NCBI RefSeq assembly: GCF_019970065.1
Contig: NZ_JAHXYH010000006.1
Span: 124,001-188,000, forward strand
Direction of reading: 5' to 3'
Length of the DNA: 64,000 nt
Source: Chryseobacterium sp. OSA05B
Lineage (GTDB): Bacteria > Bacteroidota > Bacteroidia > Flavobacteriales > Weeksellaceae
The position numbers and the translations under genes are program-made. Each line of letters starts with the position of its first letter. Positions within the stretch are counted from its first letter, which is position 1. This document shows positions 8,481-16,622 of the stretch, piece by piece. The notes below the pieces were generated by a model. It made no database searches. It saw only the letters and a list, made by a program, of their open reading frames with translations, and had not been told where the DNA came from.

Positions 8481-9713
8481 ATGTTTTTAAACAAACTCAA
8501 AAGATTAAACGGCAGCCACATCACCACCATCTTTAAGGGGAACTTTATTTCCAAGTTTGTTTTAGTGATCGGCGGGCTTTTGCTGGCCAAATATTACGGC
8601 TCATCTGAATATGGTATTTTCAGTATCTACCTCAGTATCATGAGTATATTTACGGTAGTACTCAGCCTTGCTCAGGAACATCTGATTATGCTTGAAGGAG
8701 ATGATGGGGAAGTGAATAATAATTTCAGTACGGCGGGAATTATTTCAGCAGCAGTAATGATTCTGGCTTTTTTGCTGATCATTATTCCCTTTGACATTCC
8801 TAAAAACATCGTATTTCTTGGGATCTTTTCCGGTTTTCTGTATTTATTCACCAATAATGCCAAGTTTCTGCTGGCCAAAAAAAAACTGTTTAAACTGGTT
8901 TCAGTACTTACCATCGTAGATTCCGTGGTGAGCTTTTTGTTTCAGGTGGTATTTGTCTTTATCAAGATAGAAAATGGTCTTGTAATCGGGAGCCTGATCG
9001 GGTATATTGCTGCTTTTCTTGCCGCTCTTTATTGCTGCAGAAAATATTTTGTAAAACCGGATCTGAAAAAATATATAGACAATGCGAAAAAAAGGCCGGA
9101 ACTTTTTAAATACGCCTATCCTTCCACACTGATCAATGCTTTGGGTAATAATATTATGCCCATCCTGATTTCGCTTTATTTTGCGGATTCGCTGCTGGGA
9201 GAATATTCTTTAGCGGTGAAAATCATGTCTGTCCCGCTTCTTCTGATCTCGTCTTCCATCGCAACGGTGTATTATCCCAGGGCTGCTGAACTTAACAACA
9301 GAGGCCGAAGCAGAAGTGAACTGTTTGCGTATACCAAAAAGATGAGCTTAATGAATTTTTACATTATTTTCGGGTTATACATCTTAGTCAACGTAGCCGG
9401 AATTCCTGTATTGGAACTATTTTTTAATAAAAACTGGGAGCATCTCGGACTGTTTATCTTCCTGATGTCATTCGGATACCTTACCCGAAGCCTTATCAAT
9501 CCTATTGCTGATATTCTTACTATCTTAAAGAGAAATAATGTAGCGCTGATCTTTAATATTTATTTATTCCTCGCCAATATGGCAGCAATCTTCATTGGAA
9601 AAGAAAAAGGAATCTCTTATCTGGTGGGTATTTTTTCCCTGTTTTTATTTATAGGCTATGGATTTTTGTATTTTTACATCATGTTTATCCTGAAGAAAAA
9701 TGAATCCGTTTAA
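8481..9713 (+). CDS. Polysaccharide flippase-type membrane protein (Wzx/MATE-like)
   Basis: Multispan (about 12 helices) inner-membrane protein of the oligosaccharide flippase family, which move lipid-linked glycans across the inner membrane. The N-terminal pattern [23 protein letters not shown], with the G-S-x-E-Y-G-IFS continuation, is typical of Wzx-like flippases. Length 410 is normal. Its stop overlaps the next gene, a hexapeptide acyltransferase, by 14 nt, so the two are co-translated. No glycosyltransferase cluster surrounds the pair, so its substrate is unknown. Confidence 0.85.
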   Translation: MFLNKLKRLNGSHITTIFKGNFISKFVLVIGGLLLAKYYGSSEYGIFSIYLSIMSIFTVVLSLAQEHLIMLEGDDGEVNNNFSTAGIISAAVMILAFLLIIIPFDIPKNIVFLGIFSGFLYLFTNNAKFLLAKKKLFKLVSVLTIVDSVVSFLFQVVFVFIKIENGLVIGSLIGYIAAFLAALYCCRKYFVKPDLKKYIDNAKKRPELFKYAYPSTLINALGNNIMPILISLYFADSLLGEYSLAVKIMSVPLLLISSSIATVYYPRAAELNNRGRSRSELFAYTKKMSLMNFYIIFGLYILVNVAGIPVLELFFNKNWEHLGLFIFLMSFGYLTRSLINPIADILTILKRNNVALIFNIYLFLANMAAIFIGKEKGISYLVGIFSLFLFIGYGFLYFYIMFILKKNESV

Positions 9714-10308
9714 AAAATTTATTGAATACCAGATTTTCCATAGAATTAATAATTTTTTCTATCCGGAATACTACCGTCAAAAATATGAGTACATGCTCCC
9801 TCATGTTCTTTTTTTCCATTATCTGGTTCCTCAAAAAATCCTGAGAATAAACGGAAACGTTCCTTGGCCGGTACATTTTACTTCAGAAGTAAGGAATCAT
9901 ACGAAGATTAAAAAGGGAATAATGTGTGACCCGGGTGATAACCCCAATATTTATATTCAGGCAAACAACGGCATCATTATCGGGCACAATGTAGGTTTCG
10001 GAGCGGGAACGTCTTTAATTTCTGCGAACCATAACCATAATGACCACAGCATCCATGATGAATGCGGGCCAATTGTTATCGGAAATAATGTTTTTGTGGG
10101 AACCAATTCTGTAATCCTTCCCGGGGTACAAATCGGGGACAATGTAGTCATCGGGGCGGGTTCCATCGTTGCGAAAGATATTCCGTCCAACTCCATCGCG
10201 GTGGGAAATCCATGTAAGGTGATCAAACAAAAAGAACCTTATATTGAAGACTTCACAAAGACTGTTTTTAACAGAAAACTTCCTGAAGGCGTCAATCTAA
10301 AGTTCTAG
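9700..10308 (+). CDS. Hexapeptide-repeat acyltransferase (left-handed beta-helix)
   Basis: O- or N-acetyltransferase-type enzyme of the LbetaH/maltose-acetyltransferase class. Isoleucine-patch hexapeptides run from about residue 85 to 165 (for example [37 protein letters not shown]), and [12 protein letters not shown] supplies candidate catalytic His residues. The terminal coil reads [21 protein letters not shown], a standard family ending. It overlaps the flippase gene by 14 nt; together they suggest modification and export of a cell-surface glycan. The acyl donor and substrate cannot be read from sequence. Confidence 0.88.
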   Translation: MNPFKKFIEYQIFHRINNFFYPEYYRQKYEYMLPHVLFFHYLVPQKILRINGNVPWPVHFTSEVRNHTKIKKGIMCDPGDNPNIYIQANNGIIIGHNVGFGAGTSLISANHNHNDHSIHDECGPIVIGNNVFVGTNSVILPGVQIGDNVVIGAGSIVAKDIPSNSIAVGNPCKVIKQKEPYIEDFTKTVFNRKLPEGVNLKF

Positions 10309-10329
10309 TAGATTGTATTTTATATAGGT

Positions 10330-10818
10330 TTAAGCGATCCCGGCTGCCCAGCTTTTCTCGAATGGCAGAAGAAAGTGACTTAGAAAATCCAGATAGGTAT
10401 TTTTAGAAAAATCAAATACCTGAATATCTTTTGGCAATTCGCCGCTTCTCAGCTGAGATTTAAAGTCCTGAAGTTTCAGGGTCTTTATTTCATTATTCTG
10501 TACAAAGCTCGCTTTCATTCTATCGAAAAGGCCTAGCTGATACTGTTCATCGATCTCACGCATGATCTTCCCTAAGGCGTCAATGCTGCATCCTGAAGCC
10601 ATTTCTTTCTCCTCGTCTACACATACCACGATAAACTGATTTTTTTCGATTTTAAAGGATGAATCAAGCGGTTTTCCGTGTGCTGCCCAAGTCGCAAGGA
10701 AATCGAACAGTTTTTCGGTGATGGCTTTTGCTTCCTTTGTTTCAAAAGGTCTTGATGCGGGGTATATAATGACTCTGTAGTCGCTGGTTTCTACTATACT
10801 GGATTCTTCAATTTTCAT
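10330..10818 (-). CDS. Conserved protein of unknown function (no ATPase motifs)
   Basis: 162-residue soluble protein. Homologues in Flavobacteriia are, as I recall, often labelled ABC transporter ATPase, but no Walker A, signature or Walker B motif is visible, and the length is far below that of an ABC ATPase. It starts MKIEESSIVETSDYRVIIYPASRPF and has an alpha/beta composition without signal or membrane segments. It lies downstream of the Fe-S protein pair on the same strand but beyond a terminator hairpin, so it is probably separately transcribed. Confidence 0.7.
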   Translation of the reverse strand: MKIEESSIVETSDYRVIIYPASRPFETKEAKAITEKLFDFLATWAAHGKPLDSSFKIEKNQFIVVCVDEEKEMASGCSIDALGKIMREIDEQYQLGLFDRMKASFVQNNEIKTLKLQDFKSQLRSGELPKDIQVFDFSKNTYLDFLSHFLLPFEKSWAAGIA

Positions 10819-10869
10819 ATCCTGTCAATTTTAAAGTATAAAATTAAGAAATATTCCTGAGTTTATAAT

Positions 10870-10903
10870 CAACAAAAACCCAAGCTTATGCTTGAGTTTT
10901 TAT
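10870..10903 (-). terminator. Terminator after the HdrB-like gene
   Basis: AAAAACCCAAGC (10874-10885) pairs with GCTTGAGTTTTT (10890-10901) with one mismatch. On the minus strand it is followed by a T-run and lies about 20 nt past the stop of the HdrB-like gene. Confidence 0.75.
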
Positions 10904-10921
10904 ATATCTTTAGTACTGTTA

Positions 10922-11707
10922 TTATAAATCTTCTGCCTCAGCAAGAAGTTCTACAATATCTTTTACAGCTACTTCTTCGTTTTTATTAAAGTGCTTTACA
11001 CCGTCTGTCATCATTGTGTTACAGAACGGACATCCTGTAGCTATTACTTTAGGCTGAAAAGATAAAGCTTCTTCCGTTCTTTCAATATTGATGTCTTTGT
11101 TTCCTTTTTCAGGTTCTTTAAACATCTGTGCACCTCCTGCTCCACAACATAAACCGTTAGTTTTGCAACGTTTCATTTCTACAAGCTCAGCGTCCAGTTT
11201 TTCAAGAAGAATTCTTGGAGCTTCATACTCATTATTGGCTCTTCCGAGGTAGCATGGATCGTGGAAAGTGATCTTTTTTCCTTTAAAAGCTCCTCCTTCG
11301 ATCTTCAGTCTTCCTTCTTCCATTAAGGTTTTCAGAAACTGAGTATGGTGCACCACTTCATAATGTCCTCCCAGGCTTGGGTATTCATTTTTAAGGGTGT
11401 TGAAACAGTGAGGACATGCCGTAACGATCTTTTTCACTTCGTAAGCATTCAGGACCTCGATATTGGTAAGGGCCATCATCTGGAAAACGAATTCGTTTCC
11501 TGCTCTTTTTGCAGGATCTCCGGTACAGCTTTCTTCCTGTCCCAGAACAGCAAATTCAACGTCTATTTTGTTTAATATCTTGCAAAATGCTTTCGTTATC
11601 TTTTTGGCACGGTCGTCAAAACTTCCTGCACATCCCACCCAAAATAAAACTTCCGGGGATTTTCCTTCGGCAGCATATTCTGCCATTGTTTTTATATTGA
11701 AATCCAT
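10922..11707 (-). CDS. CCG-domain Fe-S protein (HdrB/LutA-like)
   Basis: Soluble Fe-S or disulfide-type redox protein with two cysteine-rich CCG domains, as in heterodisulfide reductase HdrB, LutA/LldE and glycolate oxidase GlcF. First repeat: C61 with CPHC at 98-101. Second repeat: HDPCYLGR (C152), C181 and CCG at 187-189, followed later by ATGCPFC. The operon neighbour is an HdrC-like membrane protein, so the pair probably forms a quinone-linked electron-transfer complex. The electron donor is not evident; no lactate or glycolate dehydrogenase gene is nearby. Confidence 0.88.
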   Translation of the reverse strand: MDFNIKTMAEYAAEGKSPEVLFWVGCAGSFDDRAKKITKAFCKILNKIDVEFAVLGQEESCTGDPAKRAGNEFVFQMMALTNIEVLNAYEVKKIVTACPHCFNTLKNEYPSLGGHYEVVHHTQFLKTLMEEGRLKIEGGAFKGKKITFHDPCYLGRANNEYEAPRILLEKLDAELVEMKRCKTNGLCCGAGGAQMFKEPEKGNKDINIERTEEALSFQPKVIATGCPFCNTMMTDGVKHFNKNEEVAVKDIVELLAEAEDL

Positions 11708-11717
11708 TTTTTCAAAT

Positions 11718-11789
11718 TTACCAATATGTCAATGTACCAGTTTACCAATGATTGCTACATTGCTACATTATTTTACATTGTTACATTAA
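11718..11789. repeat. Octad-type intergenic repeat
   Basis: Read on the minus strand the spacer is a chain of imperfect 8-nt units: AATGTAAC, AATGTAAA, then (after AT) AATGTAGC twice, AATCATTG, GTAAACTG, GTACATTG, ACATATTG. CAATGTA (11731-11737) can also pair with TACATTG (11757-11763). It fills the whole gap between the two Fe-S genes. Confidence 0.7.
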
Positions 11790-13124
11790 TTAATCATTTG
11801 CCCAGTTCAAACGGTCTGCCTGGTTATACTGCCAAGGAGCAGCATTGTTTTCTACGTTCGTCATCATCAGATTCAGTTCCTGAGGTGCAGCAGACTGCTC
11901 CATCACAAGGAATCTTCTCATTTCGAAAATTATAGAAAGCGGATCCAGCAACACCGGACATGCTTCCGTACATGCATTACACGTGGTACACGCCCAAAGT
12001 TCTTCTTTGGTAATATAATCATTCAGAAGCTTCTTACCGTCGTCTTCGAATTTTCCGTTTTTGTCAATGTTTCTGCCTACTTCTTCCAGCCTGTCTCTTG
12101 TTTTCATCAGGATCAGTCTCGGAGAAAGTTTTTTCCCGGTGATATTGGCAGGACATACCGAAGTACATCTCCCACATTCCGTACAGGAATAGGCATTAAG
12201 CAACTGTACCTGATTAAGGTCAAATACATCTTCTGCTCCAAATTTAGACGGAACTTCTGCAGCATCTCCCTCAGCCGGTGCGGCGTAAGGATCAGCGTTA
12301 GGATCCATCATTAATTTAATTTCCTTGGTTACAGAATCAAGATTATTGAATTTTCCTTTTTTATCAAGATTCGCAAACCAAGTACTTGGAAACGCCAAAA
12401 TGATATGAAGGTGTTTTGAGTAATAAAGATAATTCATGAAGAAAAGAATCCCCACAAAGTGGAACCACCAAGCTCCTTTTTCAACAAACATCAGAAACCC
12501 GTTATCAAAACTGAAAATCTCTAAAAACGGAACTAATGTCATTTCGCTGATCGGAAAGCTGCCATGCTCCGCAAGAACACCTCTCATCTGCAGAACATAA
12601 TCTGCAGAATTCATACTAAAGAACGCCATCATAAGGGCAAATTCAATGATAAGGATCCAGTTGGCATCATTTTTCGGCCATCCGAAAAGTTCTTTCATGG
12701 TGAGTCTTTTAACGCCATAAAAATTTCTTCTGATGAAAAACACAACTACTCCGATTACTACAAGCAACGCCAGAATTTCTAAAGTCGCTGTAAAAAAGTT
12801 GTAGAAACCATGTCCGAAAATGGAAGCTAAAAATCTGTGGGTTCCAAAGATTCCGTCAACGATAATTTCGATCAATTCAATATTGATAATCACAAAACCT
12901 ACGTAAACAAAAAGGTGAAGAATACCGGCTACAGGACGTTTTACCATTTTGCTCTGGCCCATCGCGACTCTGGCCATGGTTTCCCAGCGCTCAGATTTCC
13001 TGTCGCTTCTGTTGATTTCTCTTCCCAGCTTAATATTTCTGTAAATCTTTTGCAGGCTTTTTGCAAACAGCCCAAATCCAGCAATTAATAAGATCAGAAA
13101 AATAATGTTATCGATGTACTGCAT
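11790..13124 (-). CDS. Membrane-bound 4Fe-4S protein (HdrC-like with NarI-type membrane domain)
   Basis: Integral membrane electron carrier, 444 residues. Membrane helices lie at about 5-22, 66-90, 112-131, 155-172 and 222-245. A C-terminal dicluster ferredoxin domain follows: CTECGRCTSVCP (C314, C317, C320, C324) and CTTCNACTEACP (from C379). This fits proteins that link quinone-side hemes or quinone binding to a soluble CCG partner, here the next gene downstream. It starts 7 nt after the MCE gene, so mlaD-like, this gene and the HdrB-like gene appear to form one operon. Confidence 0.88.
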   Translation of the reverse strand: MQYIDNIIFLILLIAGFGLFAKSLQKIYRNIKLGREINRSDRKSERWETMARVAMGQSKMVKRPVAGILHLFVYVGFVIINIELIEIIVDGIFGTHRFLASIFGHGFYNFFTATLEILALLVVIGVVVFFIRRNFYGVKRLTMKELFGWPKNDANWILIIEFALMMAFFSMNSADYVLQMRGVLAEHGSFPISEMTLVPFLEIFSFDNGFLMFVEKGAWWFHFVGILFFMNYLYYSKHLHIILAFPSTWFANLDKKGKFNNLDSVTKEIKLMMDPNADPYAAPAEGDAAEVPSKFGAEDVFDLNQVQLLNAYSCTECGRCTSVCPANITGKKLSPRLILMKTRDRLEEVGRNIDKNGKFEDDGKKLLNDYITKEELWACTTCNACTEACPVLLDPLSIIFEMRRFLVMEQSAAPQELNLMMTNVENNAAPWQYNQADRLNWAND

Positions 13125-13131
13125 AAGGTGA

Positions 13132-14082
13132 TTAGTCTTTATTATTCTTACCGAAAACTGAGAAATTAATATATCTCTTAGGATTGGCTTTCATGTCTTC
13201 AATTAATGAATTCAGGTTGGTAGAAGCAGAATTAAGATTATTGTAAAGCTGCTCATCCTTCATGAGTTTACCTAAGCTTCCCTGTCCATTATCAACTCCT
13301 GAAATTACCTGATTAAGTTTTCCAACGGTTGCGTCTAAATTCGCTATTGTTGAATTCAACTTTTTGGTATCAATGCTTTCTGCAAGATTCCCGTATTTAT
13401 CCAATGTTACTTTACCACTTTGCATGGTAATCGCTGCATCATCAAGGACTTTCTGAAGTTTAGGATCATTATGTCCTACAAGGGTATTTACACTTCCTGC
13501 GGTAGCTTGTAAAGCACCTACCGTCTTATTAAGGTTGGAAAGTAACGCTTTGATCTCTGCTCTGTTCTGTGCATCTACCAATAGGTTGGCATTAGCCATT
13601 AGAGAGTCTACACGATGTAAAACAGTCTGCAGCTGATCTTTCACCGGACCAACCTGAGAAGAAAGACTTCCCAGCGTTCCCAGTTTGAAAGCTCCCTGAA
13701 GTGTATCTCCGTCTTTGGCCGTCTGACCGCCGTACATAAGATTTACTCTCATCTCTTTTCCGGACATAAGACCCGGTTCAAAGATTTCAAGGGTTGAATT
13801 TTTCGAAAACTCGAACTTGTCATCTACCGTAATTTTTACGATAAAACTGATTTTTCCGTCTTTTGCTGTCCTCGGGATAATCTTATCGACTTGCCCTACT
13901 TTCAGACCATTGATGGAAACCGCAGACGACTGTGCCAGTCCTTCTACGTTATCGTATTTTGCGTAAAATATATTATCGGTGGTAAAAAGGCTTCTGCCTT
14001 TCATGAATTGAAACAACACTACAAAACCTACAATAGCCAAAAGTGCGATCACACCAGCTTTTATTTCTTTACTGAACTTCAC
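13132..14082 (-). CDS. MCE-domain protein (MlaD family)
   Basis: Substrate-binding component of an MCE-type lipid transporter. An N-terminal helix (about residues 8-26, GVIALLAIVGFVVLFQF) is followed by the MCE domain (about 35-115, with YDNVEGLAQSSAVSINGLKVGQV and PGLMSGKEMRVNL) and a long alpha-helical, Asn/Leu-rich tail. The start codon is GTG (minus strand, 14080-14082); no in-frame ATG fits better. The matching permease and ATPase genes are not here but 18 kb away at 32.0-33.6 kb. Confidence 0.9.
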   Translation of the reverse strand: MKFSKEIKAGVIALLAIVGFVVLFQFMKGRSLFTTDNIFYAKYDNVEGLAQSSAVSINGLKVGQVDKIIPRTAKDGKISFIVKITVDDKFEFSKNSTLEIFEPGLMSGKEMRVNLMYGGQTAKDGDTLQGAFKLGTLGSLSSQVGPVKDQLQTVLHRVDSLMANANLLVDAQNRAEIKALLSNLNKTVGALQATAGSVNTLVGHNDPKLQKVLDDAAITMQSGKVTLDKYGNLAESIDTKKLNSTIANLDATVGKLNQVISGVDNGQGSLGKLMKDEQLYNNLNSASTNLNSLIEDMKANPKRYINFSVFGKNNKD

Positions 14083-14104
14083 TTGCTAATTTTTTTCTAA
14101 TGAG

Positions 14105-14112
14105 CAAATATA
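14105..14112 (-). promoter_or_regulatory. Promoter -7 element for the MCE/Fe-S operon
   Basis: Minus-strand TATATTTG (TAnnTTTG) lies 23 nt upstream of the GTG start of the MCE gene. No clean -33 element is seen. Confidence 0.5.
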
Positions 14113-14154
14113 ACACATTTTAAATTAATCTTTTTCTTTATTATTCTGCGTTAA

Positions 14155-14190
14155 ATACAAAAAAGCGACAGAAAATTCTGCCGCTTTATA
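14155..14190 (-). terminator. Terminator of ppiD
   Basis: AAAGCG-A-CAGA pairs with TCTG-C-CGCTTT (14162-14187). On the minus strand this is followed by a T-run, about 20 nt after the ppiD stop. Confidence 0.85.
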
Positions 14191-14208
14191 TCTGTAAAAA
14201 TAAATTTC

Positions 14209-16362
14209 TTACTGTTGTTGGTTTCCGATCTTATTCCAGATCTCGATTCTGTAATCTTCGATATCTGCATTATCCTGAAGACTCTTCATCCAAGCCTGTC
14301 CGAACATACCAGCATTTCTCTGGGTAATAGATTCTGTAAACTGCTTAAGGTCACCCGGCTGCTTGTTTATAGTTTCAGATTTTTTGATCAGAACATAAAC
14401 TCCTGTTCCACCTTCGATAGGGTTAGAAAGTTTTCCTTTCGCCACACCGAAAGCTGCACCGGTAACTTTAGGCTCCATAGAACCTGCTACTGAAGGGTTA
14501 AGCATATTAACCTGAGCAGCCTGTTTTGTAGAAGCAAATAATTTAGCGATCTGATCAAGGTTGGAAGCTTTAGCTGCTGCAATTTTATCAGAGATCTGTT
14601 TTGCTGCTAATTTATTTTTAACAATCACTTCGATCTGATCTCTTACTGATTCAGGATCTGCAAGACCTGCCTCCTGTTTTCCGTTAAGATATACTACAAT
14701 CTTATCTCCCGTACCTTCTACAGTAAATAATTCCGAATCTCCTTTGGATCTTTTCTTATCAAAAGCCCAGGCTAAGATCTCTCCGTCTTTATCGGTACCA
14801 AGACCCTGAAGCTGTCCGTCAAATCTTTTGGCTGCTTTAGGATTGGAGAACTGATAGTTTCCTTTTTTAGCAATATTCACGAAATCGTTGAAAGATTTCC
14901 CCTGAACCTGCTGAATGAATCTTCTTGCTTTTTTATCAGACTCTGCTTCTGTAGCGTCTGATGGCTTCACTTCTTTCACAAGGTTAGCCACTTTATAGCT
15001 CATAGACCCTGGTTTTTTATCTTCAATATTGATGATATGGTATCCGAACTGTGTTTCTACAACACCTGTAGCACCTTTAGGGTTATTCGCTAAGTAAGTA
15101 AGGAATTCCGGTACGAAAGGCGTTTCCGGAGTCGTCCATCCTAAGCTACCTGCCTGAGCTGCTGAACTTGGGTCGTTAGAAAGTTTTAAAAACTCTGTAA
15201 ATTTAGCTGGAGTAGCTTTAACGATAGCTCCGATAGAGTCTGCCAATTTCTTAGCCTGCTCTTTGGATCTCGTTACCCCTTCTCCTGCAGGGCTTCCTTT
15301 GAAAGCGATCAGGATATGTCTTGACAATGTAGAATCAGAAGTCTTTTTATCCAAAAGTTTTGAAACTACATAGAAGTTCTGCTCCTTGTATGGTCCGAAC
15401 GTCTGTCCGATAGCAGCCGTTGCAATCTGTCCCTGAATGTTCTGAGGCAATTGGTTAGGTTTTGCATACTGGTTGTTGAAAGGCATATCAGAATTAGCCA
15501 TTACAAACATAGAGTCATTCTTCGTGTTCTGGAAGTTTTCTGCTCCACCGCTTGCGTCTGTACCGCCTGAGAATAGTTTATTGATTTCCTTCTGAGCTGC
15601 TGCATCATCTGCAGGGCTAGGTGTAGAAGGAAAATATACGATTCCAACATTTCTGCTAGGTTCTGCTTTAAACATTACAGGGTGTTGCTTGATGTAGTTT
15701 TCAAGGTCTGCCGTAGTAACGTTGATCTTCGTTTTCTGAAGATATGCTGCATAGTCGATCTTTACAAAATCGATGTCAGCTAACTGGTCTCTCTGCTTCA
15801 TCAGCTCTTCAGCTTCTTTCTTGCCAGTAGTGATACCTGCTGAAATATTAGTAAACACCTGTCTTGCCATCAGTCTGTATTCAACTGTTTTTCTGGTTTT
15901 CAACCATTGGTTGTAGCCTTCCGGATTGGTGCCTTTTAATGTTTCAATTTCTTTTTTAAGCTCTTGAGTTTTAAAATTACCTTTCTCATCAAAGAACTGC
16001 TGTTGCTGGGCAAACATCTGATCATACTGGATCTGATTCCAGAAATAGTCGTCAGTCATCTCAAAGCCCAATTTCTCAAACTGCTGCTTGATAAGTTTAG
16101 ATTGTACAAGTAACTGCCAAGCCTGCTCTTCCAGTCCCGTTTTTGGACGACCCTGTTGTTCAGCCTGCTGCTGCAGTACGAAAAGCTGATCATTGAACTC
16201 TTCGCGGGTGACTTTCTCACCGTTTACTTTTCCTAAAACATCAGGATTTTTTCCAAAAACCTTGTCGATACTGTCTGGGTTTACGAGAAACGCTAAAAGC
16301 GCCAATGCGATCACTCCCATCAAAAGCCAAGGCTTACTCCTAATCTGTCCTAAAATTGCCAT
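14209..16362 (-). CDS. ppiD: Periplasmic folding chaperone / peptidyl-prolyl isomerase (PpiD/SurA-like)
   Basis: Membrane-anchored periplasmic foldase for outer-membrane and secreted proteins, 717 residues. One N-terminal helix (about 12-30, PWLLMGVIALALLAFLV) is followed by a SurA-N-like chaperone region (VNGEKVTREEFND) and a long helical segment. A parvulin domain lies at about 345-455 (SRHILIAFKG to VVETQFGYHIINI), and a second, degenerate chaperone region runs to the C-terminus. Length and order match Bacteroidota PpiD. It has its own terminator and is divergent from lon. Confidence 0.93.
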   Translation of the reverse strand: MAILGQIRSKPWLLMGVIALALLAFLVNPDSIDKVFGKNPDVLGKVNGEKVTREEFNDQLFVLQQQAEQQGRPKTGLEEQAWQLLVQSKLIKQQFEKLGFEMTDDYFWNQIQYDQMFAQQQQFFDEKGNFKTQELKKEIETLKGTNPEGYNQWLKTRKTVEYRLMARQVFTNISAGITTGKKEAEELMKQRDQLADIDFVKIDYAAYLQKTKINVTTADLENYIKQHPVMFKAEPSRNVGIVYFPSTPSPADDAAAQKEINKLFSGGTDASGGAENFQNTKNDSMFVMANSDMPFNNQYAKPNQLPQNIQGQIATAAIGQTFGPYKEQNFYVVSKLLDKKTSDSTLSRHILIAFKGSPAGEGVTRSKEQAKKLADSIGAIVKATPAKFTEFLKLSNDPSSAAQAGSLGWTTPETPFVPEFLTYLANNPKGATGVVETQFGYHIINIEDKKPGSMSYKVANLVKEVKPSDATEAESDKKARRFIQQVQGKSFNDFVNIAKKGNYQFSNPKAAKRFDGQLQGLGTDKDGEILAWAFDKKRSKGDSELFTVEGTGDKIVVYLNGKQEAGLADPESVRDQIEVIVKNKLAAKQISDKIAAAKASNLDQIAKLFASTKQAAQVNMLNPSVAGSMEPKVTGAAFGVAKGKLSNPIEGGTGVYVLIKKSETINKQPGDLKQFTESITQRNAGMFGQAWMKSLQDNADIEDYRIEIWNKIGNQQQ

Positions 16363-16597
16363 TTTATATATTATAGTTTTTTATCAGTTTGCGAAAATAC
16401 ACATTTTTAAGAAATTAGAGAAGCAGAAGTCCTTTATTTTAATTTTTAAAATGAAAGATTATTGAAAAAAGGAAATTTTGACCATATTTTTTAGCAAAAA
16501 ACAAATGGCATAGGTATTGTGCAATTTAGAGAACCATAATACGCTGCACGTTTTCAGCGCATATTGTAAAATATCATTTTAACGATTTAAAACGAAG

Positions 16598-16612
16598 ATG
16601 ACAATTTGTCAT
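16598..16612. promoter_or_regulatory. Perfect palindrome just upstream of lon (candidate operator)
   Basis: ATGACAATTTGTCAT is a perfect 7-bp inverted repeat around a single T and ends 10 nt before the lon ATG. Its position in the leader or core promoter suits a repressor or heat-shock regulator site. The 240-nt ppiD-lon spacer otherwise shows no clear signal. Confidence 0.5.
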
Positions 16613-16622
16613 TTCATTAACT

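Noticed and set aside
10330-10818. ABC transporter ATPase
   Set aside because: None of the ATPase motifs are visible and the length is too short.
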